In this document: positions 46,322 through 59,800 of the stretch, one piece after another
How the letters are laid out: every line of letters begins with the position of its first letter
Position numbering within the stretch: the first letter of the stretch is position 1
Source: Isoetes taiwanensis
Lineage: Eukaryota; Streptophyta; Lycopodiopsida; Isoetales; Isoetaceae
Length of the DNA stretch: 64,000 bases
Reading direction: 5' to 3'
NCBI GenBank assembly: GCA_021234155.1
Contig: JAJEKV010000003.1
Coordinates: forward strand, 26,206,233 to 26,270,232
The notes under the pieces: generated by a model
Told to the model about the DNA's origin: nothing
The model's database searches: none
The model's input: only the letters and a program-made list of their open reading frames with translations
Program-made: the position numbers and the translations under genes

Positions 46322-48269
46322 CCGGATGACTTTAATGCTAGATGCAGGACGTTTACCCTAAACCTAAGATGGATGGAGCCACACAAATTGTACATCTTTT
46401 GTTACATGCTAAGGAGCAGGAAGAAAAATAGGGCAAGAATAAACTTGCATTCCGAAACTCCAGAAATGACATTGGCATCTAATTCTTCTCATGTATAATT
46501 CTCTGACACCAGTGCACAATCTATGCCACTTATAATTTCATCTGCTACTACTGTGGACGGGAGTGTAAAATAGGCGATTGACATGCTGATGAACGGACGA
46601 TCCTAGTCGAGCTGTTGTCGCAAGTTCAGAAGAACGATCCCTCTTCAGAATCCAACGGCTGTGATGCAGAGTGAACGGACAGCTCCGATATGTGCCCTCA
46701 AGAATATTCCAATGGAATCGTTCTACAACGTTCATATTGTATTACAATTATTTATTAGGGATATCGGGGATGAAATTGTGTCTTAAAAAAAAAAAATTTG
46801 TTAGTCTTAAAAAGTCCACGTCAAAGGGTGGGCAAAAATTGGACAAAAGTCCACCTGGACCTGTTTTTCTTCTCCCTTCGAGGGAAAAACAGATTGCGGA
46901 ATGACCGGAGAAACATGTGTCTGTGGCGAATTCTCTCTGCGATTGTAAGGTATGGTACGTGCTCTTCAAACAAATCGTTGGATTGAGTCTTTTTTGCATT
47001 TCAATTCTTGCTTGGAGTCCCTTCAAAGTCCGACCTTTCCCGACATACCTTCTCTGATCTTTGCCGACATACCTTCTCCAACATGCCTTGCAACTACCTC
47101 TTCTCCAACTTTTGTGATTACAAGGTTTTGCTTTTCAATCACTTAGCATTCGTTGAGTCTTGCTTTCCGATTCTATCATTATATATGTGTTAGAGGTAAT
47201 TTTCTCTCGATCCTGTTCCTGTTTCTTCTTCCCACACGAAATTGATTAAACTGGAAATGCTTGCCATTTGCTTTAGTGCTCGCTATGCATCGAGCATTCC
47301 AAGGATTTTGTTTTTGCCAAAAATGGTGTTGCTTTTTTATCTTCAAGCATTCTTTGAGTCTTGCATTCTGATTATAATAGCTGGACTCTTTATGCTCTAA
47401 GGCTCTGCTTATGTTCAATCTCTGCACACGAAATTGAGCAAATTTAGAAACAATGGCAATTGTCTTTCCAGAGGCTATTTTATGACAAAAGTTCTGGAAA
47501 ATACGTGCACCAGGTCTTGAAGGATAATTGAAACTAACATTCTAGATTCACCGTTTGCCTATTTCTTTCCCATCCAATGGATGTGAATCAACACGAGGCT
47601 TCCTCTTTATCATATATGCAGCTGCCCTACCCTTTGCAATGCTATGAGGTTTGGAGCTGCATTACCTAGTGATCTGTTTTTATGCACCACTTCATTATAT
47701 ACAAGAAAATTACGTACAAGAAAATTACGTAAGTAATGCATCACACTTACAAGCTACTGATGATAATGTTCAAGATGGTTGTAAATGCTTTTGCACCGTT
47801 TGTTATACTGTTGGACCAGAACTCTTAACGTGGTGCCACAGAAGTAGTGATCAAGACCTAAAGATTAGTTCATAGGTAGCTTCAAGACCTAACCCTTTTG
47901 CTAGAGCAGTCTTCGGCCTAAGCTCTACAATGGATTTATTTAAGATCAATCGGGTCAGTATATTAAAGATCAATTGGGCCGATTCCCAAATTTACCTTGC
48001 AGCAGATGATACCAAGAATTGTGCCTCTTATGTATTTGTTGCCTTGAGTGGAGTGGCGTAGCCATGAGCAGCATGCTGTTATAGATATCGTATTCACATG
48101 GATAGAGAGACATGAAGTCCCCAAGAATGAGTGCTTTACAAGAATATTGTATCAAATAGGTTTACTATTAGAAAGCACACAACTTGCTATTCTTATAGCA
48201 GTGCGCAATGTCCTAGCATTACAGCAACACTGAAAAGCCAAGGGTATGCAAGTCAATGTGGTATCTATT
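46322..48269. other. Intergenic, nothing recognised
   Basis: No domain is seen on either strand. Short repeats occur: accttctc-(t/c)-gatctttgccgacat type at 47035-47095, and aagatcaat-(c/t)-gg at 47942 and 47967. Confidence 0.4.
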
Positions 48270-49140
48270 AGAAAGAAAGAAAGAAAGATTATATTAACGT
48301 CTACGAAAGACCGCTTCGGTCTATGAGATCAAATATACATCAATCATGTCCAGCTAGGGGCGCATTTGCAGCCACCTAGAGATATTGCTTAAAAAAAGAA
48401 AAAGAAAACTAAAACAATGAAATTAAGAAACATTTGTCTTCTTGGACACGGGCTCAAAGTATTAAGTGAAGCCAGGCTTGTTTTCTCTTTTGAAGGACTG
48501 TGTATGTTTTTCCTTTACCATTTGCTTTCTTCGTCTAGACACTTTCATGGTTACTCCTTTTGAGATTGGATGAGATTGTCCGGGAAGAGAACCCGCCTTC
48601 CATTTATTATCATTATCACCTCCAATGAGAAAGAGAGTGATCAGCCTTTGTATAGGATCGTTTTCATGTCCCACTCTTCCCCCAGCTTGTTCCTTCAATA
48701 GATTTCTTTTATGCACAGTCATTTGGTGAAGGAAAAGAGCTATACATTTCTGGTCCTCATAGGCGATCAGTTTGGAGAGGGAGGTAGGTTCCTGAAATAG
48801 GCAATGAAATCTGCCCCGTATTTTATAATAGACTGGACACGTGAAGATGAAATGTTCCTCAGACTCAATTACATTCAAGTGACACAGTCTGCAGATCCTC
48901 TTCGAGCGCTCCACCTTGGGTCTACTAGCACGACCAGCTTCAATCTCAAGCTGATGAGATGAGACCCTGAGCTGACTGATAGCATGTCTCACTTTATGTG
49001 CAAGGCGAATATTCAAATATCCTGGTCGCTCGATGAAACCATCTTCATTGAACTCAAGGATAAAACATGTCCACATGCTTTCTGAGGCCTTAAAGATAGA
49101 GGCCAAGTACAAAGCTACTTCCAGCTTTGACAAGCTCTGA
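48270..49140 (-). mobile_element. LINE-B copy 3 (3' end), C-terminus intact
   Basis: Minus strand. A 223-codon frame (49133-48462) gives the C-terminal part of the LINE protein: GYLNIRLAHKVRHAISQLRVS, a zinc finger (CRLC ... HFIFTC), HKRNLLKEQ, a PIP-like QRLITLFL (48627-48650), and a very basic tail (SRRRKQMVKEK, FKRENKPGFT). The 3' UTR follows, with a small stem-loop AGACCG-AAG-CGGTCT (48308-48322), GTAGACGTTAA and a CTTT tail ending near 48270. It is 5'-truncated and homologous to copy 4 at 61280-62478. Confidence 0.88.
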
Positions 49141-50820
49141 CAAGACTGCGCTTTGGATGTGAGTTCTGTTCATGTCTTTGCATGTCCCAAGTTCTTCATC
49201 CATTGCACACTTATTTCAGATTGTGTCAGCCAACTTTTAGTAGTTTGCTTCTGTAAGAATGTAATAAAGTAGCAAAACAATTTATCATCTCTCAAGTTTT
49301 CCAATGTTATGGCATGTAAATGAGATTTCATGGCCATATATTGCATCTTTCAAACTCTTATTCCAACTCCTGAAGCCTTCTGTTAGCAAGTTCTAATATA
49401 AATTTTGGTAAAACTACTAGAAAATCCGCTCTTCGTGACCAGCAAGGAGTTGTCGCACAACTTTAGATAGTAGTCTATGTATTACTAAAGTTGCCAATGT
49501 TGTTTACTTCATCGTTTGAGAATAATTCCCGTTGTTTGGAGTCACTCCACTGATCCAATTTGTCAAAATCACTCCATTGTTCTGGCACAATTTACTGAAC
49601 AACACATTGAACATAATTTACTGAACAACACATCTTACTGAACACCAATGCACTACTCTCTTGTAGCCTATATGGAAGCGGTTTTCTATAAAGAGAAGAC
49701 GAATGTTTGATATTTAAATAAGGGATGATACCTCTGAACAATCCAGATATATACAACCCATCAGAAATTGCTATATCTTTAAATCGTCTGCATGATGCTT
49801 ATGCTGAATCTCTCTATTTATTGAAAGACGACCCATGCAGCACTGCAGCATTCATTTCTCATTTCTTATTCATGTGTTTGAAGATGGAGTTACAGGTGGT
49901 TAGCTACATGATGTTTTTCAGTCCAGCAGTTTCTTGTGTTTTGTTTCACGGCATGGCTGGACGTAATTTCTTATTTCCTCTTTGCTTCAAATTTGTTCAG
50001 ATTATGGTGGTGTCGTGACTCATGAAGGTCGACCTATTGAAAGGCATTGTTACGTAATTATATGCAGTCTTGTTTGGGTGTTGTTTAAGATCCTTTGTGT
50101 GAGAGTTTTCTGTAATGCTATGTGGCCTTTTCAGATCATTGGCATGCATAATTTGTTAGTTGCAATGTATTCTACATTTATGGTGCTGACATGGATGAAC
50201 AGGAGGGCTTGGAGAACCATTAACATCTGGAACATAAGAATCTAAGCAAGCAAAATAAGGACCAAGGGAAAAATCGAAAAGGAAAGACAACCAATATGAG
50301 GTGTAAAATAACGGGCTATGGCAGCAGGCCACATTTATCCGGGCTATGGCAGCAGCTTCTCATTGGTCAAAAAGCCAGAATGAAGACCCGAGTTTCCTTG
50401 ATGTGATGTTCTGGAAGTGGGATTCTAGGACACATTTAGAATGGAGGTTGATTGAAGGCATATGTCAAAATGCCTAGAAATTAAACACGTGGTTGGGAAC
50501 GGGAGATGGAAGATGTGGAAGACAAAACCAGGGTAGTGCATATCCATGCCACAGAAAGTGCTCGTTCTCATTCTTTGAACAGGTTAGTCCAAGTTGAGCA
50601 TTTGTTTGGTATTCTATCTCTATTAGACTAATGAATTACTAAAATTTCAGCATAAGCATGTATTTAATGGGGATGTATATATGTGTTTAAGGGCATCCTC
50701 TTCAGTAATTGCCTGAGCTCTAACTGGATAAGAATGCTGTGAATTATTCATCATAAAAAAAAATAGGCCCTTGCTATATATTTTGTAGCAAATTTCATTC
50801 TTTGTCTAATGCATGTGCAG
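49141..50820. other. Sequence upstream of the first recognised P4-ATPase exon
   Basis: The exon or exons for the flippase N-terminus must lie upstream of 50821, but I cannot identify them. A frame of 97 codons at 49725-50018 has no recognisable domain. A repeated phrase ggctatggcagcag occurs near 50313 and 50341. Confidence 0.35.
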
Positions 50821-53800
50821 ATTTTGTAGCAATGAACTCGTGACATCAAAATACACGATCGCGACATTCTTACCTATCAATTTGTTTGGGCAATTTTCTC
50901 GTGCTGCGAACTTGTACTTCCTGCTCATTTTAGTCTTCCAAGTCATACCTGGACTCTCCCCAACTGGTTGGGTAACTACTGTTGCACCATTGGCATTTGT
51001 GCTCGCTATAAATGCAACCAAAGAAGCCTACGAAGACTATAAGCGCCATTGTTCTGATAATGAGGTACCATGAATTTATTAAAGCTCAAGGGAAATGATT
51101 AGAAGGGTGGATTAGAAAATTGAATGCACAATATTGACCTTTCTTAGAATGTAATGAAACTGAAAGAACAGAAGAAGATACAAGCGCACCAACGTGAGTT
51201 GGTCTCTTCACTCAACTACCCTTAAGAAGACTGACTGTGGCTTATATAGAGTACGCCACGTCAGCTACAGTGACACGTCAGCATCTAGTCAGCATAGTAA
51301 TATCTCTCCTTTCTAATATCCCCCTTTGACTAGATGCTTGAAAATCCCCCTTCAGCTGCTATCCCCCTTCAGGACAATAGGGTTGCAAGTGTAAAATACT
51401 TTTAAGATTGCTGAAGTGCTTGCCTGATAACGCTTTAGTAAAACCATCTGCTATCTGTGCATGAGTTGGACAGTGATGTAGAAGCAGATAACCCTCTTGA
51501 AGTTGCTCTCGGATAAAACAGAGTTTGATATCTAAATGTTTTATCTGCAGGTGCATCTTTAGGTCCTTAACATGTGAAATAGCCCCGCTATTATCACAGT
51601 ATAAATGAGCTGGCTTAACAGGAATCTTTAAATCTTCAAAAAGATGCAGCAACCATTTTAGTTCTTGAGTTGTAGCAGTGAGAGCCTTGAGTTCAGCTTC
51701 AGTAGTACTGATACTAACAGTAGGTTGAGATCTGGAACTCCAAGTGATTGGACTATTCCCAAAGAAGGAAATAAAGCCTGTCAAGGATTTTCTTGAAGTT
51801 ACATCTGTAGAAGCCATGTCAGAGTCAGAATAAATTTTCAGCTGAGGATTACTGACCCTTCCATAGAAAAGACCTTCAGTTTGTGTGCCAACAAGATATC
51901 TAAGGACCTGTTTAGCAGCTTTCCAATGAGATACTTTAGGATGTGTCATAAAGCGAGTGAGCACACCTACTGAATATGTGATATCTGGTCGAGTGATAGT
52001 AAGGTATAACAATTCCCCTACTAACTGTCGATAAAGAGTGGCATCTGCATCTTCTTCTTCAGACTGCAAAGATAGTTTATGACCTGGATCCCAAGGAACC
52101 TTAGTAGGCTTGGCATCTGTCATATGAAATTTGTCTAGTATCTCTTTAATATACTTCTGCTGAGTGAGGTGAATACCTTGAGAAGTCTGCCAAATTTCAA
52201 TACCCAAACAATAGTGCATAAGACCCAAATCAGTGACTTCAAAGTCTGAGAAAATACAATTCTTGGTATGTTGAATGAGATCAACTGCACTGCCAGTTAG
52301 AATAGTATCATCAACATAAAGAAGAAGAATAGATACATTGGCACCTTGAAACTGAAAATAGAGGCTAGGATCTGCTTTCGAGACCTGTGATATCCCAATT
52401 TTTCCAGATACCCATTAATTTTGTGATTCCAACACCGAGGTGCCTGTTTCAAACCATATATACTTTTCTTAAGCTTGCAAACATAATCAGGAAATTGTTT
52501 GCTCACAAAACCTGGGGGCTGCTGCATATACAACTCTTCCTCCAAATCACCATTGAGAAAAGCAGATTTGAAATCAAAATGATGAACTGGCCAGGCTGAC
52601 TGTGCTGCTAAGGCCAATACAGCTCTCAAAGTATCCAATCTGACCACAGGAGAAAAAACATCATTGTAATCAAAGCCTTCCTGCTGAGTATACCCTTTTG
52701 CTACAAGACGAGCCTTGTATCTGGAAATGGTACCATCCGACCTGTATTTAGTCCTAAAGATCCATTTGGCACCTATAACATTCTTATCAGAAGGTCGAGG
52801 AACAAGATCCCATGTATCCTGTTTTGACATCATCTCCAATTCCTCTTGCATGGCATGAATCCAGTGATCTGATTTAGCTGCCTGATTGTAGAAAATAGGA
52901 TCTCGATCGTGTAAAACTTTAGTCATGAGTGCAAAATTGCACAAAACAGAAGAACTAGAGTCAGGGTATTGTAAATCATGAATGTGGTTGGGCTGAGGAA
53001 AAGTAAGAGGTAAAACAGACGACGAATGTTCAGGTATTTCGTGGTAATCAAGAGGTTCATAGTCAGCATATGGATTTGTGGATATGGACTGTGGGATTGG
53101 CTCAATTGTAGGTAAAAGGAATAGAAGGGCTAAATGTGGGTAAAGGTACAGGAGGACTAAGAAATGAGGAAGCAGAAACAGTGGAAGATGAAGAAGAGAG
53201 AGGAAGAGAAATAGTGGAAGATGAGGAAGAAATAGATGATGGAGAAGAACAAGAATCAATGTCTAAAAGATTTATGACAGCAGTGTCATAATCAACAGGA
53301 TGTGAAAGCTGAAAATCATAAGATTTGTTTTCAAAAAATTGCATACTCCTTGAGGCAAAAACAGTCTGAGTTTCGGGATCATAACACCTCCAGGCCTTCA
53401 TGTTGGGAGTATATCCAATGAAAATGACTTGACGTGCCCTATCAGCTAACTTGCCTTGCTTCTGTAGTATCTCCTTTGGATAGGCAGCATAACCAAGACA
53501 TCCAAACACTCTGAAATAGGAAACATCAGGTTTGATTGAATAAAGTGTCTCAAAGGGTGTCTTTAGATTCAAGGACTTTGTGGGTGCCCGATTTGAAAGA
53601 TAACAAGCAGTCAGAACTGCTTCTGCCCAAAAACTAGGTGGCATGTTCTTGTGTTTGAGCAAGCTTCGAGCTAAATTCAATAATGTTCTGTGCTTCCGCT
53701 CAGCCACCCCATTTTGGGAATGAGCATAGGGCACAATAAGTTCCCTATGAATGCCTTTATCTCGAAGATAGGCTTCAAATTCTGCTGACAAATACTCTCT

Positions 53801-56800
53801 TGCATTATCTGTTCTGATAGCCTTGATAGAAGTAGACAGCTGAGTTTGAACCAAGGCACTGAAATTTTTGAAAGTAGAGAAGGCTTGAGACTTAAACTTC
53901 AGTGGATAAACCCAAGTGAATCGACTAAAGTCATCTACAAAAACCAGAAAATACCTGCTACCAGCCAAGGATTCAAGTGGCATATAGCAAATATCTGAAT
54001 GAATAAGTTCTAAAGGCTGAGTAGCTCGAAATGTTGCTTGTTTAGGAAATGGAGCCTGCACTTGTTTGCCCAATCTGCAGGCATGACATTGCAGGTCTTG
54101 ATTTTTGAGTAAAGGAAGGCCTTGAACCATTCCTAATTTAGATGCAATAACTAGAGGAGAAAGACCAATATGCCCGTACCTGGCATGCCATAAGGATTCT
54201 GAAGTTGAGCACGGTGAGACTTCAGCAGTATGAGCATGATGAGTGTTCTTGCCATGCAGAACATAAAGACCATCTTTGGTTAAATTGCCTTGAGCAACAA
54301 TCCCAACCAAACTTGGATCAATCAGCTGTAAGAGCTTCTTGCTGCAGATATAGACTTGACCTCCTTCAAAAAGAATTGAGAAACCTAATTGTTTATAAAT
54401 TTGACTCACGCTAAGCAAATTGACCACCAAATCAGGCATATGCAGAACATCATCAATTTTGAGTGTAGAAGAGGAATCAAGATCGATTTGAACCTTGCCC
54501 TTGCCTTTAGAACGAGCAAGATTGCCATCAGCCATCTTGACGACAGTGGAATGATGAGGTTGTAGATCAGAAAAAACATGGGACTTACTGGCCAAATGCT
54601 TGGTGGCTCCCGAATCAACAAGCCAAAGCTCATCTTCCTCAAACTGATCAGTCACCAAAGCCAAAACTGCTCCTCCAGATCATCAAGCGAAATTTCTGAA
54701 ACCTTGGCACTAATCTCTGAATCTTTGACAGTCTCTTTATCTTTTCTAGATTGTGATTTATACTTGAGATATTGAGCAACTTCCTTCTGAAATTTCTTGC
54801 ACTGAAACTTCATATGACCCTCTGCTCCACAGTGCCAACATGACATTGGCTTCTTAGTAGAAGTCGACTTTGAGGAAACAGAACTAGAAGGAACAGCTTT
54901 AGTATTAGAATAATGAGCTGCTGCAGTATCTGCTGACCTTTTATGTTCCTGCTCTTCTTCAAGTAATTGCTGCTGAAATTGATGAAAATCGACTGAAATG
55001 TTTTGTTGCAGCTTATAAAATTTGACAAAATGCCTATATTCTTCAGGCAATCCTTTGAGTGCATAAAGAATAAGCCTGGAATCCTTCATTTGACCACCTG
55101 CTGCGACATAAGCTTCTTGTAAACCTTTAAGTTTCTTCAAATAATCTCTTACTCCAGAACAATCAAGCAACCTGAGGGTATCAATCTGTGTAAGACACAA
55201 AAGCTGGTGACCTTCTCCTTTAAGTACACACTGATCATGAAGAAACTGGAAAGCCGATTTGAAATCATGAAAATCCTTAAGATCCATCAGAAAATCTGTA
55301 CCTACACATGCTTTTAGATGATTCAAAGCATAATCATCTTTCTTCTTCTCAGCATCTGTCTGTGGATTCCATTTAGAACCTAGAACTTCGCTCAAATCTC
55401 GCAGATGCAGATTGGTTTTGAAAGCCTCCTTCCAGGTAAAGAAATTTTGATGATCGAGAACAGGATGTTGGAAGTATTTCCACGGTTCTTGGCTCACAGC
55501 CATTTGCAAACAAAAGAAGACAGAATGCAAAGACAAATTGCAGAGAGATGCGGACTCAAGTCCGTGAATCAACACGAAAGCAAGCCAATCTTGGACAATA
55601 GTCGACAAATCAAACCAGTTTGCAAGATCTACCAACGTCAAATATAGCCGATGTGCACCAAATATAGCCGATCTGCCCCAAATCAAGCCAAACTTACACT
55701 AAAGTTAGCCGATCTCCCTGATCACGTCAATCTGACCAAGAGCAGCGACAATTTCACCCGGAAATTCAAGAATATGAATCGGAATTCCTGAATTTGCACT
55801 ATCCAATCAATCTGGACGAAAAAAAACACTAGATCTTTACAAAGATCACTCAAACTTTGATCAGATCGAACCACAACACCTGGCTGAATCCGATCTTTAC
55901 AAATAGGCAACGCTGCACTACCTTCCTCTTTCAGATCGGCTCTGATACCATCTTAGAATGTAATGAAACTGAAAGAACAGAAGAAGATACAAGCGCACCA
56001 ACGTGAGTTGGTCTCTTCACTCAACTACCCTTAAGAAGACTGACTGTGGCTTATATAGAGTACGCCACGTCAGCTACAGTGACACGTCAGCATCTAGTCA
56101 GCATAGTAATATCTCTCCTTTCTAATACTTAAGATGCCAGCATGGACATAAAAAAGTGTTCAATGAAGTCTTTTATGTGGAACAGAGATGTTCTGTTGCA
56201 TCATTTTATAAATCAGCTATGGCAATGAATGTGGTTTAATTATCTACTGAAATTAAATTTGCATCATGAATTGAACAAAAGGTTTTTCCCTTTAGCTACC
56301 AATGCTCTAAATCTGTCTGAGTTGTGGCTCTGCTAGGTTTTTACAAGGCACATATAGTGTCCAATTCAACACCTTCGCCATATTGCATTTTGCGGATTCA
56401 TGAATTGCAGCATTCTTCTTCTGCAATTGAAGCTGTAGATCAGTATTGGTTAGCGTGGATGGAAATTCTTGTATGACGTCTTGTTGGGGCCACAAGTTGA
56501 AACATAGAAGTCTTAGGAGAAATATACCCAGCTGCAAAAATCTGCTATTCCCATGCCTGATGTTTAGAAAAACTGTACAACAGCTTTCATGATCTTTTAT
56601 ATACATAAGAGAGGTATCCTTTGTCATGTCTAACCAGCTAGAAGTATATGATAGGCAACCAAATATTGCCAGATGTACATGTTGAAAGTGGCTTGCAAGT
56701 GTGATCTCAAAAGTGGTTATGGTTCCTTTTTTGTCTATATTACTCCATTTCATCTTTCTAGCAAGTTTTGAACTTCTTAAAGTTACAGGTAAATAACAGG

Positions 56801-59800
56801 ACAGTAGAACTTTTATCTGGGGATACATTTATTGATATCAAATGGAGTTCTGTGTCTGTTGGAGATATTGTTCGTGTACAACAGGACTCCAAATTCCCTG
56901 CTGATCTGGTTCTCTTATTTTCTTCTGATATTCAAGGTAATAATGGGATTAGTTATTTTTAATCAATGTGAAGGTGTTTTATATGATTATCTTCTTTGGC
57001 CGGACAGGACTTGCATACGTGGAAACAGCAAGCCTAGATGGCGAGACAAATTTCAAGACACGAAATGCATTTTATCGCTCATCTGCTTCAAGCCTTGAGG
57101 ATGATGACTTGTCACTGGTTGCATTCACTGGGTTGACTATAGAATGCGAACAACCAAATAATCGGCTCTATCAATTTGAAGGCGCAATTTCACTTGAGGT
57201 TTAAAACTTTAACCATAAGAAACCCCAAAAATTTACTTTTATATTATTGGCAACAAGCTACTACTGCTCTACAAAATGCCAAGATCATGTGTATTCTTGA
57301 TGTATCTGAGTATTCCTTTTGCTGCCGTCCAATGTCCGAATCTGGCATAAATCAACTAAGAAGCCCTACAGAGAATGATATGTCGGGGCCATGTTTATGT
57401 TAGGCTTCGTATTCGTATCAGTTCTCTATATACATGCACGTTAAATTGATCTGCCATCTTTAAGGCCACTTAGTTTGTTCTTGTTTCCATAAGTGTAGTA
57501 GCATTCCAGATCTCTGCAATAAATGGCTTCCATAATTGTTTTGACATATAAAGATGCCTTTCGAACTCTGATAGACTTCAATGCCTTATCAAACCAAGAT
57601 ATTTCATGTTATCCCAAATTGCTCAATCTCAGCTTGAATAAGCTGCTCCGAGGTACCTATTATTATCAAGTGATCAATATAAACCACACTGGGTATTGTT
57701 TCTTTTCCTGCATACGTGTCAAGGATTAGTATACATACCTGTAAGTTGCTCAGAAGATAAACATCAAGCTTTGCATAATTTCAATTTGGGGTCTTGTCGT
57801 CCATAAACGTGCCTACGGAGTCTCATGGAACTGGGAAAATCAGGGTGTTATACATCTCTATTGCTGTCCGGTTGAATTTGTGGTTATTGTACCTTTTGAC
57901 AAAATAATTCCTCATCTTCATCCTTCGCTCTGTGTTTGATTAAAACTGCAATAAGTTAACAGTTATAACATCTAAGGAATATGATAATAACTGGATCCCA
58001 TAACCAACGTGCTTGCTATATTGAACAAAGGTGCACACTTTAGCTTTATCATCAAATTTCATTCGTCCTTGTGAATATAAGCCTTACACCCATTTATGTG
58101 ATTGACTTTGGGTTTCTTTTCGTAATATTTTATTTTACCATGCAAGATTTTTTTTCCAGCTTCGTTGAATACGACAAATTTCAAAAACTATGTGCCATTG
58201 TCTTAAAAGGCAATTTACAAATTGGTCATATTCTCATTCCATTGATGCTATTCTGACAGGATGAGTTTGCTGGGTTAGTTGATGTTTGATCCCCTAGAAA
58301 TTATCAAACTTAATCTCCACCATTGTCCATTGTCAGGGATTGAATTTTTATTCCTTATTCATTTTCAACCTGCAAGTTTAAACATGCTAAACTGATCAAG
58401 GAATAAAATTTTCTTTTTGAAAAGAAGCATGCCCGACATCTTCTTTGAGAAGTAGCCACACAGGGCAAGAAGCAATGTAAATTCTTATTTGAATTGAGCC
58501 ACATAAGTCAGCAGATATCAATTGCAACACCCTTTTGCTAGAGTTCAGACTCACTTTGAGAAAGGAACTTTATGTTGTTTCTCAAGAATGTAAGACACAC
58601 ATGTTTATGCTTCTCAAGCTGCCACAACTGAAATGACCATCTTCTGTGCCATAACTTCAATCTCTTTTATGCCATAACTTCAATCGATTGTACGCCATTA
58701 CGACATGTAGCTCGCTGCTCAGGTCGTCCAAGATCCATTTTATGCAACGTGCTTTCTTTTCTTGCCTGAGTAATTATTGCAGTTATAAAGTAGAGCTTCT
58801 TTGCCATCAACAGAAATCTTATAACCATATGCTCGAACCAATGGAAAATTTCGTTTTGTTTCTATTTCACTGGTGCCCCCCATAAGACTAGTGTACATTG
58901 CTTTCGATTCCATTTCACTTGTCCAGATGGTATAGGCGTCCTTTGCAAAACCAATGCTAGAAATTGACAAGCAAAGAAAGTTTATTAGAACATATAATTC
59001 CCATTTAAAGAATGCGCACAAGGAACAATTTGTAGCCAATTCGAATGCCACATGACTTAATTTCAATGTCCAAATCATTCCGCCAATATGTAGCAGATAT
59101 TTGAATGGATTAATTCAAGGGGCTAGTATCCTAAGTCAAATTTAGGGATACAAAAGTTATACCTTGCACTCTAGGTTGTCCATCAATAGAATCAGCCTTG
59201 CCACAATTTCAACACTTCATTGGGGTATGTCGATTTTTACAATTTGCTTGGCATCTTGACTACCTTTCAATGGACCATCAATGGTGTCTCCTTAGGGCCA
59301 CTGAGCTCTGGACCAGTGCTGCAATCAGGTCCATACAAGACCACAGACTATAGCTTAGAAGGTCTTCATCACTTGATGCCTTTATGGTGTTTTGGAGGCA
59401 AGGTTCTAACTGCTTCAGTGCTTATTGATGGGGGGCACTTGTTATATCCATATGCATCATGAAAGGGTCTCTAACCATAGAATTCACATGAATGCACCTC
59501 CAAACCCGTAAAATGGACCATCCTCTATGTGTGGATATACGAGAACGAGGTCACATGCCTATGTCATTCTGCCGTATGGCTTTGGAAAGTGGCTCTTAGA
59601 CCACTGTCCATTCCAGTGATATTTCTCAACACCTATTTTTCCTTCTCTTTGCTGCTATTTTGATAACTCTAGGCACTTTATAAAGTAGAAAAAGGAGTTG
59701 TATAAGAGTTTAACCAACTTGATGTTGGTAGAATCATGGAGTGATGCCATTAGACGTGAGCCAGATCTTATTGAGAGGTGCCACGTTGAGAAACACACAA

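Larger units (their letters stand above)
51142..56127 (-). mobile_element. Full-length Ty1/copia retrotransposon inside the flippase intron
   Basis: LTRs 51142-51318 and 55951-56127 (177 bp each) are identical at every base. In the sense direction the LTR starts TATTAGAAAGG and ends CATTCTAAGA. The primer-binding site (minus strand, 55938-55950) TGGTATCAGAGCC abuts the 5' LTR, and a polypurine tract CAAAGGGGGA abuts the 3' LTR (51319-51328). Gag and pol domains follow the copia order gag, protease, integrase, RT, RNase H. Identical LTRs mean a recent insertion, but pol contains two frameshifts. Flanks accttt and cttaa do not give an exact 5-bp target duplication. It is antisense to the host gene. 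Confidence 0.95.

Noticed and set aside
49725-50018. First exon of the P4-ATPase
   Set aside because: The translated text has no similarity to a flippase N-terminus, and no splice donor could be joined in phase to 50821 with confidence.
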